The notes under the pieces: generated by a model
The model's database searches: none
What the model was told of the DNA's origin: nothing
Seen by the model: only the letters and a program-made list of their open reading frames with translations
Part shown: positions 44,839-54,402 of the stretch, in pieces
Position numbering within the stretch: the first letter of the stretch is position 1
Layout: every line of letters starts with the position of its first letter
Assembly (NCBI GenBank): GCA_963776565.1
Contig: CAVZNF010000008.1
Coordinates: 10,345-74,344 of the forward strand
Reading direction: 5' to 3'
DNA length: 64,000 bases
Source of the DNA: GMQP-bins7 sp963776565
GTDB taxonomy: Bacteria; Actinomycetota; Thermoleophilia; Gaiellales; Gaiellaceae
Made by a program: the position numbers and the translations under genes

Positions 44839-46035
44839 GTGGCGACGCAAACGGAGCGAAGGGTCGTCTATGCCGCGGGCATGGTGCAGGGCATCGCGCT
44901 CGTCACCTTCCCGGCGGCGAGCACGATCCTCACCGATCCGGCCGAGTACGACCTCTCGAGCACGCAGTACGGCACGCTCTTCCTGCCGCAGGTAATCACG
45001 GCGATCACAGCTGCGCTGCTCAGCTCGAGTCTCGGCGGCCGCATCGGGACGAAGCGCGTCTACCTCGTCGGGCTGGCGGCGAGTCTCGCCGCGATGGCGC
45101 TCCTCCTCGTGAGCTCGTTCCTGACGGGCGACGAGACGCTTGCCTACGTGCTCCTGCTCCTGGCGACGGCGTGTCTGGGTGCGGGGTTCGGCTTCGCGGT
45201 GCCTGCTCTGAACACGTTCACCGCTGCCTTCAACCCGGGTGCCGCCGACCGCTCGATCCTCGTTCTGAATGCGCTCCTCGGGCTGGGCACCGTGCTCGCG
45301 CCCGTGTTCGTGGCGATCTTCGACGGCCTCGGCTTCTGGTGGGGACTGCCGCTCGTCGTCGGGGTGCTCCTGGTGCTGCTCCTCGTCGTGAGCTTCGGTC
45401 TCCCGCTGGCGGTGGAGGCAGCTCCTGCGACCGCGTCGTCCGAGCGTTCTGGGATTCCGCGCCGCTTCTGGGTGTACGCGGGCTTCGCCGTGCTCTACGG
45501 GATCTGCGAGACGGTCAACGGCAACTGGTCGCAGCTGGACATGACGGACCTCGGAGCGTCGACGACGGAGGCGTCCCTCACGCTGACGGCGTTCTGGGGG
45601 ATGGTGACCCTCGGGCGTCTCCTCTTCGCCGCGGTGCAGCGCGTCTTCTCCGCCCGGCTGACGTACCACGTGCTGCCGTTCGTGCTCGCCGTGGCGTTCG
45701 TGCTCATCGCCCTGTTGCCCGACGACGAGCCGGTGCTGGGGATCCTCGCCTTCGCGCTCGCCGGCCTCGGCTGCTCAGCTCTCCTTCCGCTCACGATCAG
45801 CTTCGGCCAGTCGGAGCTCACGGCTTTCTCGGCTGCCGCTGCGGGTGGGATCATCGCCTTCTACCAGCTCGGCTACGGGATTGCCGCTTTCGGAACGGGA
45901 CCGCTGCTGGATAGCGGCACGGAACTGTCCACCGTCTACGCGGTCGCCGCCGCGGTCGCCCTGGTGATGGGGCTGTGGTCGTTTGCGGTAGCGCGCCGTC
46001 CAGACTCGACCGCTGTCCACGCGCAGCCGGTGTGA
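44839..46035 (+). CDS. MFS transporter
   Basis: The 398-residue protein has twelve predicted hydrophobic segments. The loop 2-3 motif is GGRIGTKRVYLVG (about residues 64-76), with further segments such as AYVLLLLATACLGAGFGFAVPAL. It is a secondary transporter. The GTG at 44839 is 21 bases after the GMC stop. Its TGA overlaps the GTG of the aldose epimerase, suggesting a sugar or sugar-acid substrate. The frame is intact. Confidence 0.85.
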   Translation: MATQTERRVVYAAGMVQGIALVTFPAASTILTDPAEYDLSSTQYGTLFLPQVITAITAALLSSSLGGRIGTKRVYLVGLAASLAAMALLLVSSFLTGDETLAYVLLLLATACLGAGFGFAVPALNTFTAAFNPGAADRSILVLNALLGLGTVLAPVFVAIFDGLGFWWGLPLVVGVLLVLLLVVSFGLPLAVEAAPATASSERSGIPRRFWVYAGFAVLYGICETVNGNWSQLDMTDLGASTTEASLTLTAFWGMVTLGRLLFAAVQRVFSARLTYHVLPFVLAVAFVLIALLPDDEPVLGILAFALAGLGCSALLPLTISFGQSELTAFSAAAAGGIIAFYQLGYGIAAFGTGPLLDSGTELSTVYAVAAAVALVMGLWSFAVARRPDSTAVHAQPV

Positions 46036-46984
46036 GCGTGACACCGCCGTCCGGCGAGCAGTTCGAGATCACGTTCGGCGACCAGCGGGCGGTCGCAGTC
46101 GAGGTCGGCGGCGGGCTCCGGACCTACTCCGTCGACGGACGAGGACATCGTCGACGGCTACGCGCTCGACGAGATGGCGACGGGTGGGCGAGGCCAGATG
46201 CTCATCCCATGGCCCAATCGTCTCCAGGACGGCAGCTACGAGTTCCAGGGTGTTCGACATCAGCTGCCGCTGACGGAACCGGAGCATGCGAACGCGATCC
46301 ACGGCCTCGTCCGCTGGGTTGCGTGGCACGTGCGAGAGCGAGAGCCGCACCGCGTCAAACTCGGACACGTTCTGCATCCGCAGCCTGGCTATCCCTTCTC
46401 GCTGGAGGTCGAGATCGAGTACGAGCTTTCGGAGCGCGGCCTCACGGTTCGGACGACGGCGACGAACGTCGGGGCGGCGGCCTGTCCGTACGGAAGCGGG
46501 GCGCACCCGTATCTGACGCTGGGAACGGAGACGGTCGACGACATCGTGCTGCAGGTGCCGGCTCGAACGGCGCTCCGCTCCGACGATCGAGGCATCCCGG
46601 TCGGCACGGTCGCGGTCGAGGGTACGGAGCTCGACTACCGCTCTGCACGTCGGATCGGTGAGATGAAGCTCGACAACGGCTACACGGACCTCGAGCGCGA
46701 CGAGGCAGGCCTCGCGCGCGTCGTCGCCGAGGGCCCCGACGGATCGGGTCGGACGCTGTGGGTCGACGAGGGCTACCCGTACGTCATGGTCTTCACCGGA
46801 GACATCCCCTCCGTGCAGCGTCGTGCGCTCGCGGTCGAACCGATGACGTGTCCCCCGAACGCATTCCGCAGCGGAGAGGGCTGTCGTCACTCTCGAGCCC
46901 GGCGATTCGCACACGGCCGCATGGGGCCTGTCACCGACGCATCGAGGTGAAAGAATGAAGCGGCGTTGCAGCGTGAGCAGATGA
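46032..46984 (+). CDS. Aldose 1-epimerase, two frame breaks
   Basis: It interconverts alpha and beta anomers of aldoses. After VSVTPPSGEQFEITFGD and a break near 46140, the conserved text runs MLIPWPNRLQDGSYEF, HANAIHGLVRW (active-site His), GAHPYLTLG (second His), YPYVMVFTGD and AVEPMTCPPNAF (near the catalytic Glu). A second break near 46882 gives the C-terminus VVTLEPGDSHTAAWGL. The stop in that frame is at 46982-46984. It is coupled by overlap to the MFS gene and probably prepares glucose for uptake or phosphorylation. Confidence 0.9.
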
Positions 46985-47000
46985 CCGGGCAGGAGACGTT

Positions 47001-48405
47001 GTGAGCTCGCTTGCAATCACGACGGTCGATCTCGCGCGCCTGCAGTTCGCGACGACCTCGCTCTATCACTTCCTCTTCGTGCCGCTGACGCTCGGGCTCG
47101 CGCCGCTCGTCGCGACCATGCAGACGATCTGGTACCGCGGCGGGGACGAGGCCTGGCTCCGGCTCGCCCGCTTCTTCGGGACGCTCATGCTCATCAACTT
47201 CGCGATCGGCGTCGCGACGGGCCTCGTGCAGGAGTTCCAGTTCGGGATGAACTGGTCGATCTACTCGGAGTTCGTCGGTGACGTCTTCGGCGCACCGCTC
47301 GCGATCGAGGGACTCGCGGCTTTCATGCTCGAGTCGACGTTCCTCGGGCTCTGGATCTTCGGCTGGGACCGGCTCTCGAAGCGCGTCCACCTCGCGACGG
47401 CGTGGCTGTTCGCCATCGGAAGCTGGGCGTCGGCGTTCTTCATCATCTCCGCGAACTCCTGGATGCAGCGTCCCGTCGGCTCGACCGTCACCGACGGCCG
47501 GGCGGAGCTGACTGACGTCTGGGAGCTCTTCTCGAACCGTTTCGGCGATCTGGGCGTACATCCACGTGCTGCTCGTCGGTCTCACGACCGCCGCGGTCGT
47601 GATCTTCGGCGTCGCCTGCTGGCACCTCGTCCGCGGGCGGAACCAGGAGCTCTTCCGGCACGCGGCGAAGCTCGCGCTGATCGTCGGCGTCCCGATCTCG
47701 GCGCTGAACCTCGGCGTCGGCAGCCAGATGGGCGTCATCGTGACCGACTACCAGCCCATGAAGATCGCCTCGACGGAGGCGCAGTGGGACACGTGCCAGC
47801 CCTGCGCGTTCTCGCTCGTCCAGATCGGCGGCTTCACGGAGGACGACCAGACGCCGTCGTTCTCGATCCAGGTCCCGCACCTCCTGTCGATCCTCGCGAC
47901 CCTTTCCTGGGATGGCGAGGTGCAGGGGATGAACGAGCTCCAGAAGCAAGACGAGCGACAGTACGGCCGGGGAGAGAGCTACATCCCACCGGTGCGTACG
48001 ACGTACTGGAGCATGCGGATCATGGCGTACGCCGGAACGCTTGTCTTCCTTATCTTCGCGCTGGGCGCGTTCCTGTACCGGCGCGGGACGCTGGCGTCCA
48101 AGCGTTGGTTCCTCTGGCTCGGCGTCGCGGCGATCCCGCTCCCGTACGCTGCCGCGCTCGCCGGCTGGGTGCTCTCGGAGGTCGGCCGGCAGCCGTGGAT
48201 CGTGTGGGGCTTGCTGAAGACAGCGGACGCCAACTCTCCGAGCGTCTCGACGGCCACGATTGCCACCAGCCTGGGCGTCTTCGTCGTCCTGTACGTCGCG
48301 CTCCTGATCGTGGACGTCGTTCTCATGCGCCGGTACGCACGTGTCGACCCGCCCGAGGTCGGCGGGGAAGGTGACGAGTTCGCGCTCCCGGCGGTCACGT
48401 ACTGA
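47001..48405 (+). CDS. cydA: Cytochrome bd ubiquinol/menaquinol oxidase subunit I, one frame break
   Basis: This quinol oxidase subunit carries hemes b558, b595 and d. The N-terminal His23 in TSLYHFLFVPL corresponds to the first heme ligand of the family. GVATGLVQEFQFGMNW and SANSWMQRPVG follow. After a break near 47545 come GVGSQMGV, a short Q-loop and the conserved VGRQPWIVWG. The total is about 467 residues. The GTG at 47001 has CAGGAGA upstream. The stop overlaps the cydB ATG (TGATG). It would be the terminal oxidase for electrons from NDH-2, with high oxygen affinity. Confidence 0.93.
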
Positions 48406-49421
48406 TGGATCTCGAGACCTTCTGGTTCTGCCTGATCGTGGTCGTGTGGGCCATGTACTTCCTTCTGGAGGGGTTCGACTTCGGCGTGGGCATGCTGCTT
48501 CCGTTCGTCCCTCGCTCGGACGAGGAGCGCAGTCACGCTCTGCGGACGATCGGACCGGTCTGGGACGGGAACGAGGTCTGGCTCGTCGTCGCCGGAGGAG
48601 CGACGTTCGCGGCCTTCCCGGCCTGGTACGCGACGATGTTCTCGGGCTTCTACCTCGCGCTCCTGCTCATCCTCGTCTGCCTCATCGTCCGAGTCGTGTC
48701 GTTCGAGTGGCGCGCGAAGAGCGAGACGGCGGGTTGGCGGGCGACGTGGACCTGGGCGAACACGATCGGGAGTTTCGGCGCGTCGCTTCTGTGGGGGATC
48801 GGCCTGTCGTGCCTGCTCTACGGCGTTCCGATCGACTCGGACGGCGACTTCACCGGCAATCTCCTGGATCTCTTCAGTCCGTACAGCGTGTTCGCCGGCG
48901 TCGCGGTCGTCGCGCTGTTCGCGTTCCACGGGGCGACGTTCCTCACGCTCCGCACGACGGGAGAACTGCGCGCCCGCGCCGAGGCCGTCGCGCGACGGCT
49001 TGCGATCCCCGGCGCGGTGCTCGCCGCCGCATACCTCGTCTGGACGGTCGTGATCGCCATGGACCGCAACGACAAGGATCTCTTCCCACCGGCACTCCCG
49101 GCGGCCCTCGGCATCGTGGCGCTCGCCCTCGCGGTCGTGTTCGTCCTCACGGGGAGCTACGGGCGCGCGTTCGCAACGACCGCGCTGGCTGCGATCTCGC
49201 TGGTCGCAACGCTCTTCGTGAGCCTGTACCCCCGCGTCATGGTCTCGAGCACCGACTTCGAGAACAGCCTGACCGTGGATGGGGCCGCTTCGTCGCACTA
49301 CGCGCTCCAGGTGATGAGCGTCGTGGCGTTGATCTTCGTCCCGCTCGTGCTCCTGTACCAGGGCTGGACGTACTACGTGTTCCGCGCGCGCGTCGGTAGC
49401 GAACGAGTCGACGCCGTCTAG
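48405..49421 (+). CDS. cydB: Cytochrome bd oxidase subunit II
   Basis: The 338-residue membrane partner of CydA has the typical start ETFWFCLIVVVWAMYFLLEGFDFGVG. GPVWDGNEVWLVVAGGATFAAFPAWY (about residues 48-73) and eight or so transmembrane helices follow. The ATG overlaps the cydA stop. The TAG stop at 49419-49421 is also the first half of the hexamer predicted for cydD. The frame is intact. Confidence 0.95.
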   Translation: MDLETFWFCLIVVVWAMYFLLEGFDFGVGMLLPFVPRSDEERSHALRTIGPVWDGNEVWLVVAGGATFAAFPAWYATMFSGFYLALLLILVCLIVRVVSFEWRAKSETAGWRATWTWANTIGSFGASLLWGIGLSCLLYGVPIDSDGDFTGNLLDLFSPYSVFAGVAVVALFAFHGATFLTLRTTGELRARAEAVARRLAIPGAVLAAAYLVWTVVIAMDRNDKDLFPPALPAALGIVALALAVVFVLTGSYGRAFATTALAAISLVATLFVSLYPRVMVSSTDFENSLTVDGAASSHYALQVMSVVALIFVPLVLLYQGWTYYVFRARVGSERVDAV

Positions 49422-49424
49422 CCT
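49419..49424 (+). promoter_or_regulatory. Leaderless -10 hexamer built on the cydB stop, for cydD
   Basis: TAGCCT starts with the cydB TAG stop. Seven bases later is the cydD GTG at 49432. It could let cydDC be expressed apart from cydAB. Confidence 0.45.
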
Positions 49425-49431
49425 CTCTCGC

Positions 49432-51084
49432 GTGCGTGTCCTCGACCCGCGCTTGTACCAGCGCGCGCGTGCCGTGCGAACGCTGCTCGTGGTCGACTCC
49501 GTGCTTGCGGTTGTGGTGGCGCTGCTCGTGCTGGCACAGGCCTTCCTGCTCGCGCGCGTCGCGGCCCGCGCGTTCGGCGGGTCGTCGCTCGACGACGTAG
49601 CCCCGGCTCTCGTCCTGCTGGGGCTCGTCGTCATTGCTCGGGCAGCGGGGGCATGGGGCTTCGAGGTCGCCGGGAGGCGGGCCGCGGCCGAGGTCGTCTC
49701 GCAGCTGCGCCTCGACGTCGTCGACGCGAGGCTCCGTCGCCGCCCCGCAGCTCTCGACGGGACGCAGACCTCCGAGGTGACGACGGCGGCCGTCACGGGT
49801 GTCGACGCGCTCGAGGCGACCTTCGCGCGATACCTCCCGCAGATCGTGCTCGCCGCCGTCGTCCCGATCGCGGTCCTGGCGATCGTGGTGTCGATCGATC
49901 CGCTGGCCGCCGGCGTGATGGTCCTGACGCTTCCGCTCGTCCCGGTCTTCATGTGGCTCGTGGGCCGGCAGACCGCTCGGAAGGCGCGTGAGCGCTGGCA
50001 GGCGCTGGCGCTGCTCTCGAACCACTTCCTCGACGTCGTGCGGGGGCTGCCGACGCTCCGGGCCTTCAACCGCGGAGCCGTTCAGGCAGAGCGCATCGCG
50101 AGCGTGAGCGACGAGTACCGCAGGACGACGATGGGGACGCTGCGGCTCGCGTTCCTGTCCGGCGCCATCCTGGAGCTCGCTGCGACGCTCGGGATCGCGC
50201 TGGTCGCCGTCGTCGTCGGGGTTCGGCTCGCCGAAGGGAACATCGGCTTCGAGGCGGCGCTGACCGTGCTCGTGCTAACTCCTGAGCTCTACCTGCCGAT
50301 CAGGAACCTCGCGGCCCAGTGGCATGCGAGCGCCGACGGCGCCGCCGTCGCAGAGCGACTTCTCGACCTGTCGGAGGCTCCCGCGGTCGCCGTCGAGTCG
50401 GTTCGGCTTCCGAGTGCGGCGCTCGCGCCGATCGCGTTCGAGCGGGTCTCGTACCGGTACCCGACACGTGAGCTCGACGTGCTCCGCGACGTCGAGCTCG
50501 TGATCGAGCCGGGCGAGAGTGTCGCGATCGTCGGGCCGAGCGGCGCGGGGAAGTCCACGCTGCTGTCTCTCCTCATGCGTTTCGCCGAGCCGTCGTCCGG
50601 CCGGATTCTCGTCGGCGGCGACGACCTCGCCGGCATCGATCCGAAGGCGTGGCGCCGCCTCACGGCGTACGTGCCACAGCAGCCGACGCTCTTCCGGGGG
50701 ACCGTCGCGGACAACATCAGGCTCGGCGCGCCCGCTGCGGCCGACGAGGAGGTCCGCGCCGCAGCGACTCTCGCCCGCGCGCACGAGTTCGTCAACGCGC
50801 TTCCCGACGGATACGAGACGGTGGTCGGCGAAGGAGGACGTGCCCTCTCGGCGGGGGAGAGGCGACGCGTCGCGCTCGCGCGCGCGTTCCTGCGGGACGC
50901 GCCGCTGGTGCTACTGGACGAGCCGACGGCCGACCTCGATCCGGAGAGCGCGTCGATCGTCGCCGACGCGATCGACGTGCTGCGAGAGGGAAGGACGCTC
51001 GTCCTCGTAGCGCACCGTCCCGAGCTCGCCGAGCGTGCCGACCGGATCGTCCGCATCGGCGCCGTGGCGGAGGCCGTCGCGTGA
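49432..51084 (+). CDS. cydD: Thiol reductant ABC exporter subunit CydD
   Basis: It is half of the ABC transporter that exports cysteine/glutathione-type thiols (and is linked to heme trafficking) needed to assemble cytochrome bd. The 550-residue protein has six transmembrane helices (about 1-320) and an ATPase domain. Walker A is GPSGAGKST (about residue 368), with a variant signature LSAGERRR and Walker B LVLLDEPTADLD. The GTG at 49432 fits the leaderless hexamer. Its TGA overlaps the cydC GTG. The frame is intact. Confidence 0.93.
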   Translation: MRVLDPRLYQRARAVRTLLVVDSVLAVVVALLVLAQAFLLARVAARAFGGSSLDDVAPALVLLGLVVIARAAGAWGFEVAGRRAAAEVVSQLRLDVVDARLRRRPAALDGTQTSEVTTAAVTGVDALEATFARYLPQIVLAAVVPIAVLAIVVSIDPLAAGVMVLTLPLVPVFMWLVGRQTARKARERWQALALLSNHFLDVVRGLPTLRAFNRGAVQAERIASVSDEYRRTTMGTLRLAFLSGAILELAATLGIALVAVVVGVRLAEGNIGFEAALTVLVLTPELYLPIRNLAAQWHASADGAAVAERLLDLSEAPAVAVESVRLPSAALAPIAFERVSYRYPTRELDVLRDVELVIEPGESVAIVGPSGAGKSTLLSLLMRFAEPSSGRILVGGDDLAGIDPKAWRRLTAYVPQQPTLFRGTVADNIRLGAPAAADEEVRAAATLARAHEFVNALPDGYETVVGEGGRALSAGERRRVALARAFLRDAPLVLLDEPTADLDPESASIVADAIDVLREGRTLVLVAHRPELAERADRIVRIGAVAEAVA

Positions 51085-52721
51085 GAACGACCCGTCGCTT
51101 GCTCGGGCTTGCCGGCATGCCCCGCGGCCGGATGGCGCTCGCCCTGGTGCTCGGGGCGCTCGCCGTGGGTTTCGGGGTCGCGCTGATGACCGCCGCCGGC
51201 TATCTCATCTCGCGGGCGGCCGAGCAGCCGCCGATCCTCGCGTTGACGACGACGATCGTCGTCGTTCGCTTCTTCGCGCTCGCGCGGCCGCTGGCGCGCT
51301 ACCTCGAGCGTCTGGCGTCCCACGATCTCGCGCTCCGCGCGCTCGGCCGGATCCGCTCGACCGTCTACCGGGACATCGAGCCGCTCGCGCCGGGCGAGCT
51401 CGACGCGTACCGGCGCGGCGACCTCGTGAACCGGCTGGTCGCCGACGTCGACGCGCTTCAAGGGCTCTACGTCCGTGGGATCGGGCCGCCGCTCGTCGCG
51501 CTCGTCGTGTCGACGGCCTGTGTTGTCGCGACGGCCGTCGTCCTACCCGCGGCAGCCGTCGTGCTGGCGCTCGGCCTCGCGCTCGGGGGAGTTGCCGTGC
51601 CGCTGCTCGCCGGGCGGCTGTCGCGTTTCGTGGGCCGGCGGCAAGCCGCTGCGCGAGGTGAGCTCGCCGCCGAGCTCGCGGAGATCCTGCGCGGTGCTCC
51701 CGAGCTGGCCGCGTACGGTCGGGAGGACGACGCATTCGCTCGTGTCGCGTCCGCCGACGCGGAGCTCCGCCGGCTCGCCCGGCGGGACGCATTCGTCTCC
51801 GGCGTCGCAGACGCGGCCCTGGTACTCGTGGCCGGGCTGACGCTCGTCGGGGTGCTCGCGCTCGCGGTCGCCGCGCACGAGACCGGGACGCTCGATCGCG
51901 TGCTGGTGGCGACGCTGGCGCTGCTCGCGCTGTCCTCGTTCGACGCAGTGGCGCCACTCCCGGCCGCCGCACGCGAGCTTCCGTCGACCCTCGCGTCCGG
52001 CGCGCGCGTGCTCGAGCTCACCGGCCGCATGCCGGCGATCACGGACCCTCTGGCTCCAGTGCCGGCCCCGAGCGCGCCGGTCGCGGTCGCGCTCGAGGAC
52101 GTGACGGCACGCTATGGCGACGGACCGGCAGTCCTCGACGGCCTGACGCTCACCATCGAGCCCGGGCAACGCGTTGCCCTGGTCGGGCCGAGCGGCGCGG
52201 GCAAGACGACCGTCACGAACCTCTTCCTCCGATTCCTCGACCCCGAGCGCGGCCGCGTCACCATCGGAGGCCGCGACGCGCGCGAGCTACGTCTGGAGGA
52301 CGTTCGGCGCACGTTCGCGCTCGCCGGCCAGGAGGCGCACGTCTTCGCCTCGTCCATCCGCGAGAACCTCAAGCTCGGCCGACCGGACGCGACCGACGAC
52401 GAGCTCGTCGACGCCCTGCGGCGTGCGCGGCTCGCCGACTGGGTCGAGTCGCTTCCGGAAGGGCTGGACGCGCTCGTGGGGGAGGAGGGAGGGCGGCTCT
52501 CCGGCGGTCAGCGGCAGCGGCTCGTCGTCGCACGGGCCCTTCTCGCGGACGCGCCGGTGCTCCTCCTCGACGAGCCGACGGCACACCTCGACCCGGACAC
52601 GGCGGAGGCGCTCGTCGCGGACGTGTTCGACGCCGCAGGCGACCGCTCCGTCCTTCTGATCACGCACCGCCCGGAGGGGCTCGACCTCGTCGACGAGATC
52701 GTTTCGCTCGCGGCGCGCTAG
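51081..52721 (+). CDS. cydC: Thiol reductant ABC exporter subunit CydC
   Basis: It is the partner of CydD. The 546-residue protein has an N-terminal six-helix membrane domain (GVALMTAAGYLISRAAEQPP near residue 35) and an ATPase domain. Walker A is GPSGAGKTT (about 368), the signature LSGGQRQR and Walker B VLLLDEPTAHLD. The GTG at 51081 overlaps the cydD stop. Its TAG shares a CTAG with the stop of the opposite-strand zinc-ribbon gene, so the two genes end on the same four bases. Confidence 0.93.
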   Translation: MRTTRRLLGLAGMPRGRMALALVLGALAVGFGVALMTAAGYLISRAAEQPPILALTTTIVVVRFFALARPLARYLERLASHDLALRALGRIRSTVYRDIEPLAPGELDAYRRGDLVNRLVADVDALQGLYVRGIGPPLVALVVSTACVVATAVVLPAAAVVLALGLALGGVAVPLLAGRLSRFVGRRQAAARGELAAELAEILRGAPELAAYGREDDAFARVASADAELRRLARRDAFVSGVADAALVLVAGLTLVGVLALAVAAHETGTLDRVLVATLALLALSSFDAVAPLPAAARELPSTLASGARVLELTGRMPAITDPLAPVPAPSAPVAVALEDVTARYGDGPAVLDGLTLTIEPGQRVALVGPSGAGKTTVTNLFLRFLDPERGRVTIGGRDARELRLEDVRRTFALAGQEAHVFASSIRENLKLGRPDATDDELVDALRRARLADWVESLPEGLDALVGEEGGRLSGGQRQRLVVARALLADAPVLLLDEPTAHLDPDTAEALVADVFDAAGDRSVLLITHRPEGLDLVDEIVSLAAR

Positions 52722-52891
52722 GACTCGTCGTCGTCGCGCGGTCGGGACGCGATCCAGCCGCAGCTGCGGACAGGCGAAGACGGCGATGACGATGCCGCCC
52801 AGAGGGCTCGTCTCCGCCTCCTCGCGCGTCGTCGGCTCCCGGAGCTTGTCGCCTGGTGGTTCATCGCGGCGCCGCAGCGCGGGCAGGTCAT
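52718..52891 (-). CDS. Small zinc-ribbon protein, two compensating frame breaks
   Basis: The N-terminus MTCPRCGAAMNHQA has one CxxC pair. Reading on through the frames gives DKLREPTTREEAE, then PLGGIVIAVFACPQ and CGWIASRPRDDDES with the second CxxC pair (CPQCGW) restored if one base is added. Length is about 57 residues. The two CxxC knuckles make it a zinc ribbon; no function is known. It lies just after the FMN reductase on the same strand and ends on a CTAG shared with cydC. Confidence 0.65.
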   Translation of the reverse strand: MTCPRCGAAMNHQATSSGSRRRARRRRRALWAASSSPSSPVRSCGWIASRPRDDDES

Positions 52892-52899
52892 CTCGGGCT

Positions 52900-53480
52900 T
52901 CAGACGGCTCTCCGATGGTGACGTGCTCGCGGCCGTGCCGCAGGGTCTCCGCCATCCAGACGAGCTCGTCGAGGAACTTCTCGATCGCGAGGAACGAGTC
53001 GTCCACGAGGCTGCCGTCCTCGTCGAAGCGGCTGCGCGACATTGTTGACGTTCACGTCCCAGAAGATCGTGACGAGGCCGAGCTCGCGGAGCACCGGCAG
53101 CAGGTTCTGGATCACTCGCGCGCCGCCGAAGATCCCTGCCGAGACGCCCACGACCCCCGCAGCCTTGTGGATGTACTCCGTCAGGTTCGTGTCGAGCACG
53201 TGCTTAGCAGACCTGGGTAGCCGTGGTTGTACTCCGGGGCGACGATGACGAGCGCGTCGGCGCGGTTCATCGTGTCCGCGAACGCGGGATCCTTCGCTGC
53301 CTCGCCGGCATCGTCGGACGGGATCGGGAGAGTCGCGACGTCCAGAAGCTCGGTCTCGATCCCGGTGCCGCTTGAGTCATTCGCTCGTGGATGAGCCGCG
53401 CCGCGTGCTCGCTCATCCGTCCCTGCCTCGGTGTGCCGAGGATGACGGGGACGAACAGCGGCCGGGCGACGCTGTCTCAT
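52900..53480 (-). CDS. NAD(P)H-dependent FMN reductase, several frame breaks
   Basis: Pieces from three frames give a flavodoxin-like reductase: FVPVILGTPRQGRMSEHAARL, then TELLDVATLPIPSDDAG and ADALVIVAPEYNHGYPG (FMN site). KHVLDTNLTEYIHKAAGVVGVSAGIFGG and a C-terminal helix FLDELVWMAETLRHG follow. Breaks lie near 53455, 53375, 53195 and 53040. The exact end is unclear (52890-52905). Such enzymes reduce flavins or quinones with NAD(P)H. It is followed by the zinc-ribbon gene. Confidence 0.75.
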
Positions 53481-53534
53481 CGCGTGGACGTTACAAGGCG
53501 CCGTGACGTCGTTGCGACCGTCCGCGCGACGGCG

Positions 53535-53540
53535 TAGGCT
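53535..53540 (+). promoter_or_regulatory. -10 hexamer for DMT transporter
   Basis: TAGGCT, nine bases before the GTG at 53550. It would be leaderless or nearly so. Confidence 0.4.
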
Positions 53541-53549
53541 CCAGCGACC

Positions 53550-54402
53550 GTGGCCGAGATCCTTGCGCTGGTAGCCGCGTTCTTCTTCGCGCTCGCCGCG
53601 ACGCTCCAGCAGAAGGGCGCGCTCGGCATGGGGGAGGTGTCGCTCGGTTCGCCGAAGTCACTCCTGAAGCTCGCGAGCCAGAAGTGGTGGCTCGCCGGGA
53701 CGCTCGCGCTCCTCTGCGGCTACGCGTTCCAGGCCGTCGCCCTCGCGAACGGCCGGCTCGCAGTGATCCAGCCGCTGCTCGTGACGACGATCGTGTTCGC
53801 GCTCCCGCTCGGCTACTTCTTCACGAGCCAGAAGATCAACCGCCGCGAGATCGGCGGCGCGGTCGTGGTCGTGCTCGGGCTCGCGGCCTTCATGGTCATC
53901 GGGGACGCGGCGGACGGCAACGACAACGCCCCCGCGAACGAGTGGGCGCTGGCAGTCCTCGTCTTCGGCGCCATCGCTGCCGTGCTCCTCGTGATGGGGA
54001 ACAAGGGGTCGCTCGTGCGCAAGGCCGGGCTGTACGGCGCGTGTGCTGGAGTCCTGTACGGGCTCTCAGCCTCGCTCTGCAAGCCGACCGTCGAGATCCT
54101 CGGCGACGACGGCTTCGGCGCGGTGCTCACGAGCTGGGAGGCTTACGCGTTCGCGATCGCGGGCATCCTCGCGTTCGTCGTGCAGCAGGTCTCGCTCGCG
54201 ACGGGGAAGCTCGCAGCGTCGGTCGCGACGCGTCTCGGTCTGCAACCCGCTCGTCAGCATCCTCATCGGGACCGTGCTGCTCGACGAGCGGCTCGCCGAG
54301 CCGACGTGGCACAAGGTGGTCGCGTACTGCGCCCTCGGGGTCGCGCTCTTCGGCGCGGTCGTCATCTCCCTCGCGACAGAAGGGGAGAAGGAGCGGAGAT
54401 GA
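53550..54402 (+). CDS. DMT-superfamily (EamA-like) transporter, one frame break
   Basis: About ten hydrophobic segments form two EamA-like repeats: VAAFFFALAATLQQKGAL (first helix), then GRLAVIQPLLVTTIVFALPLGY and VVVVLGLAAFMVIG. The second repeat has GACAGVLYGLSASLCKPTVE and, after a break near 54238, CNPLVSILIGTVLLDERLAEP. The QQKGA start is common to a DMT subgroup of unknown substrate. The total is about 283 residues. The 3' end overlaps the end of the YrhK-like gene on the other strand by 41 bases. Confidence 0.82.
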
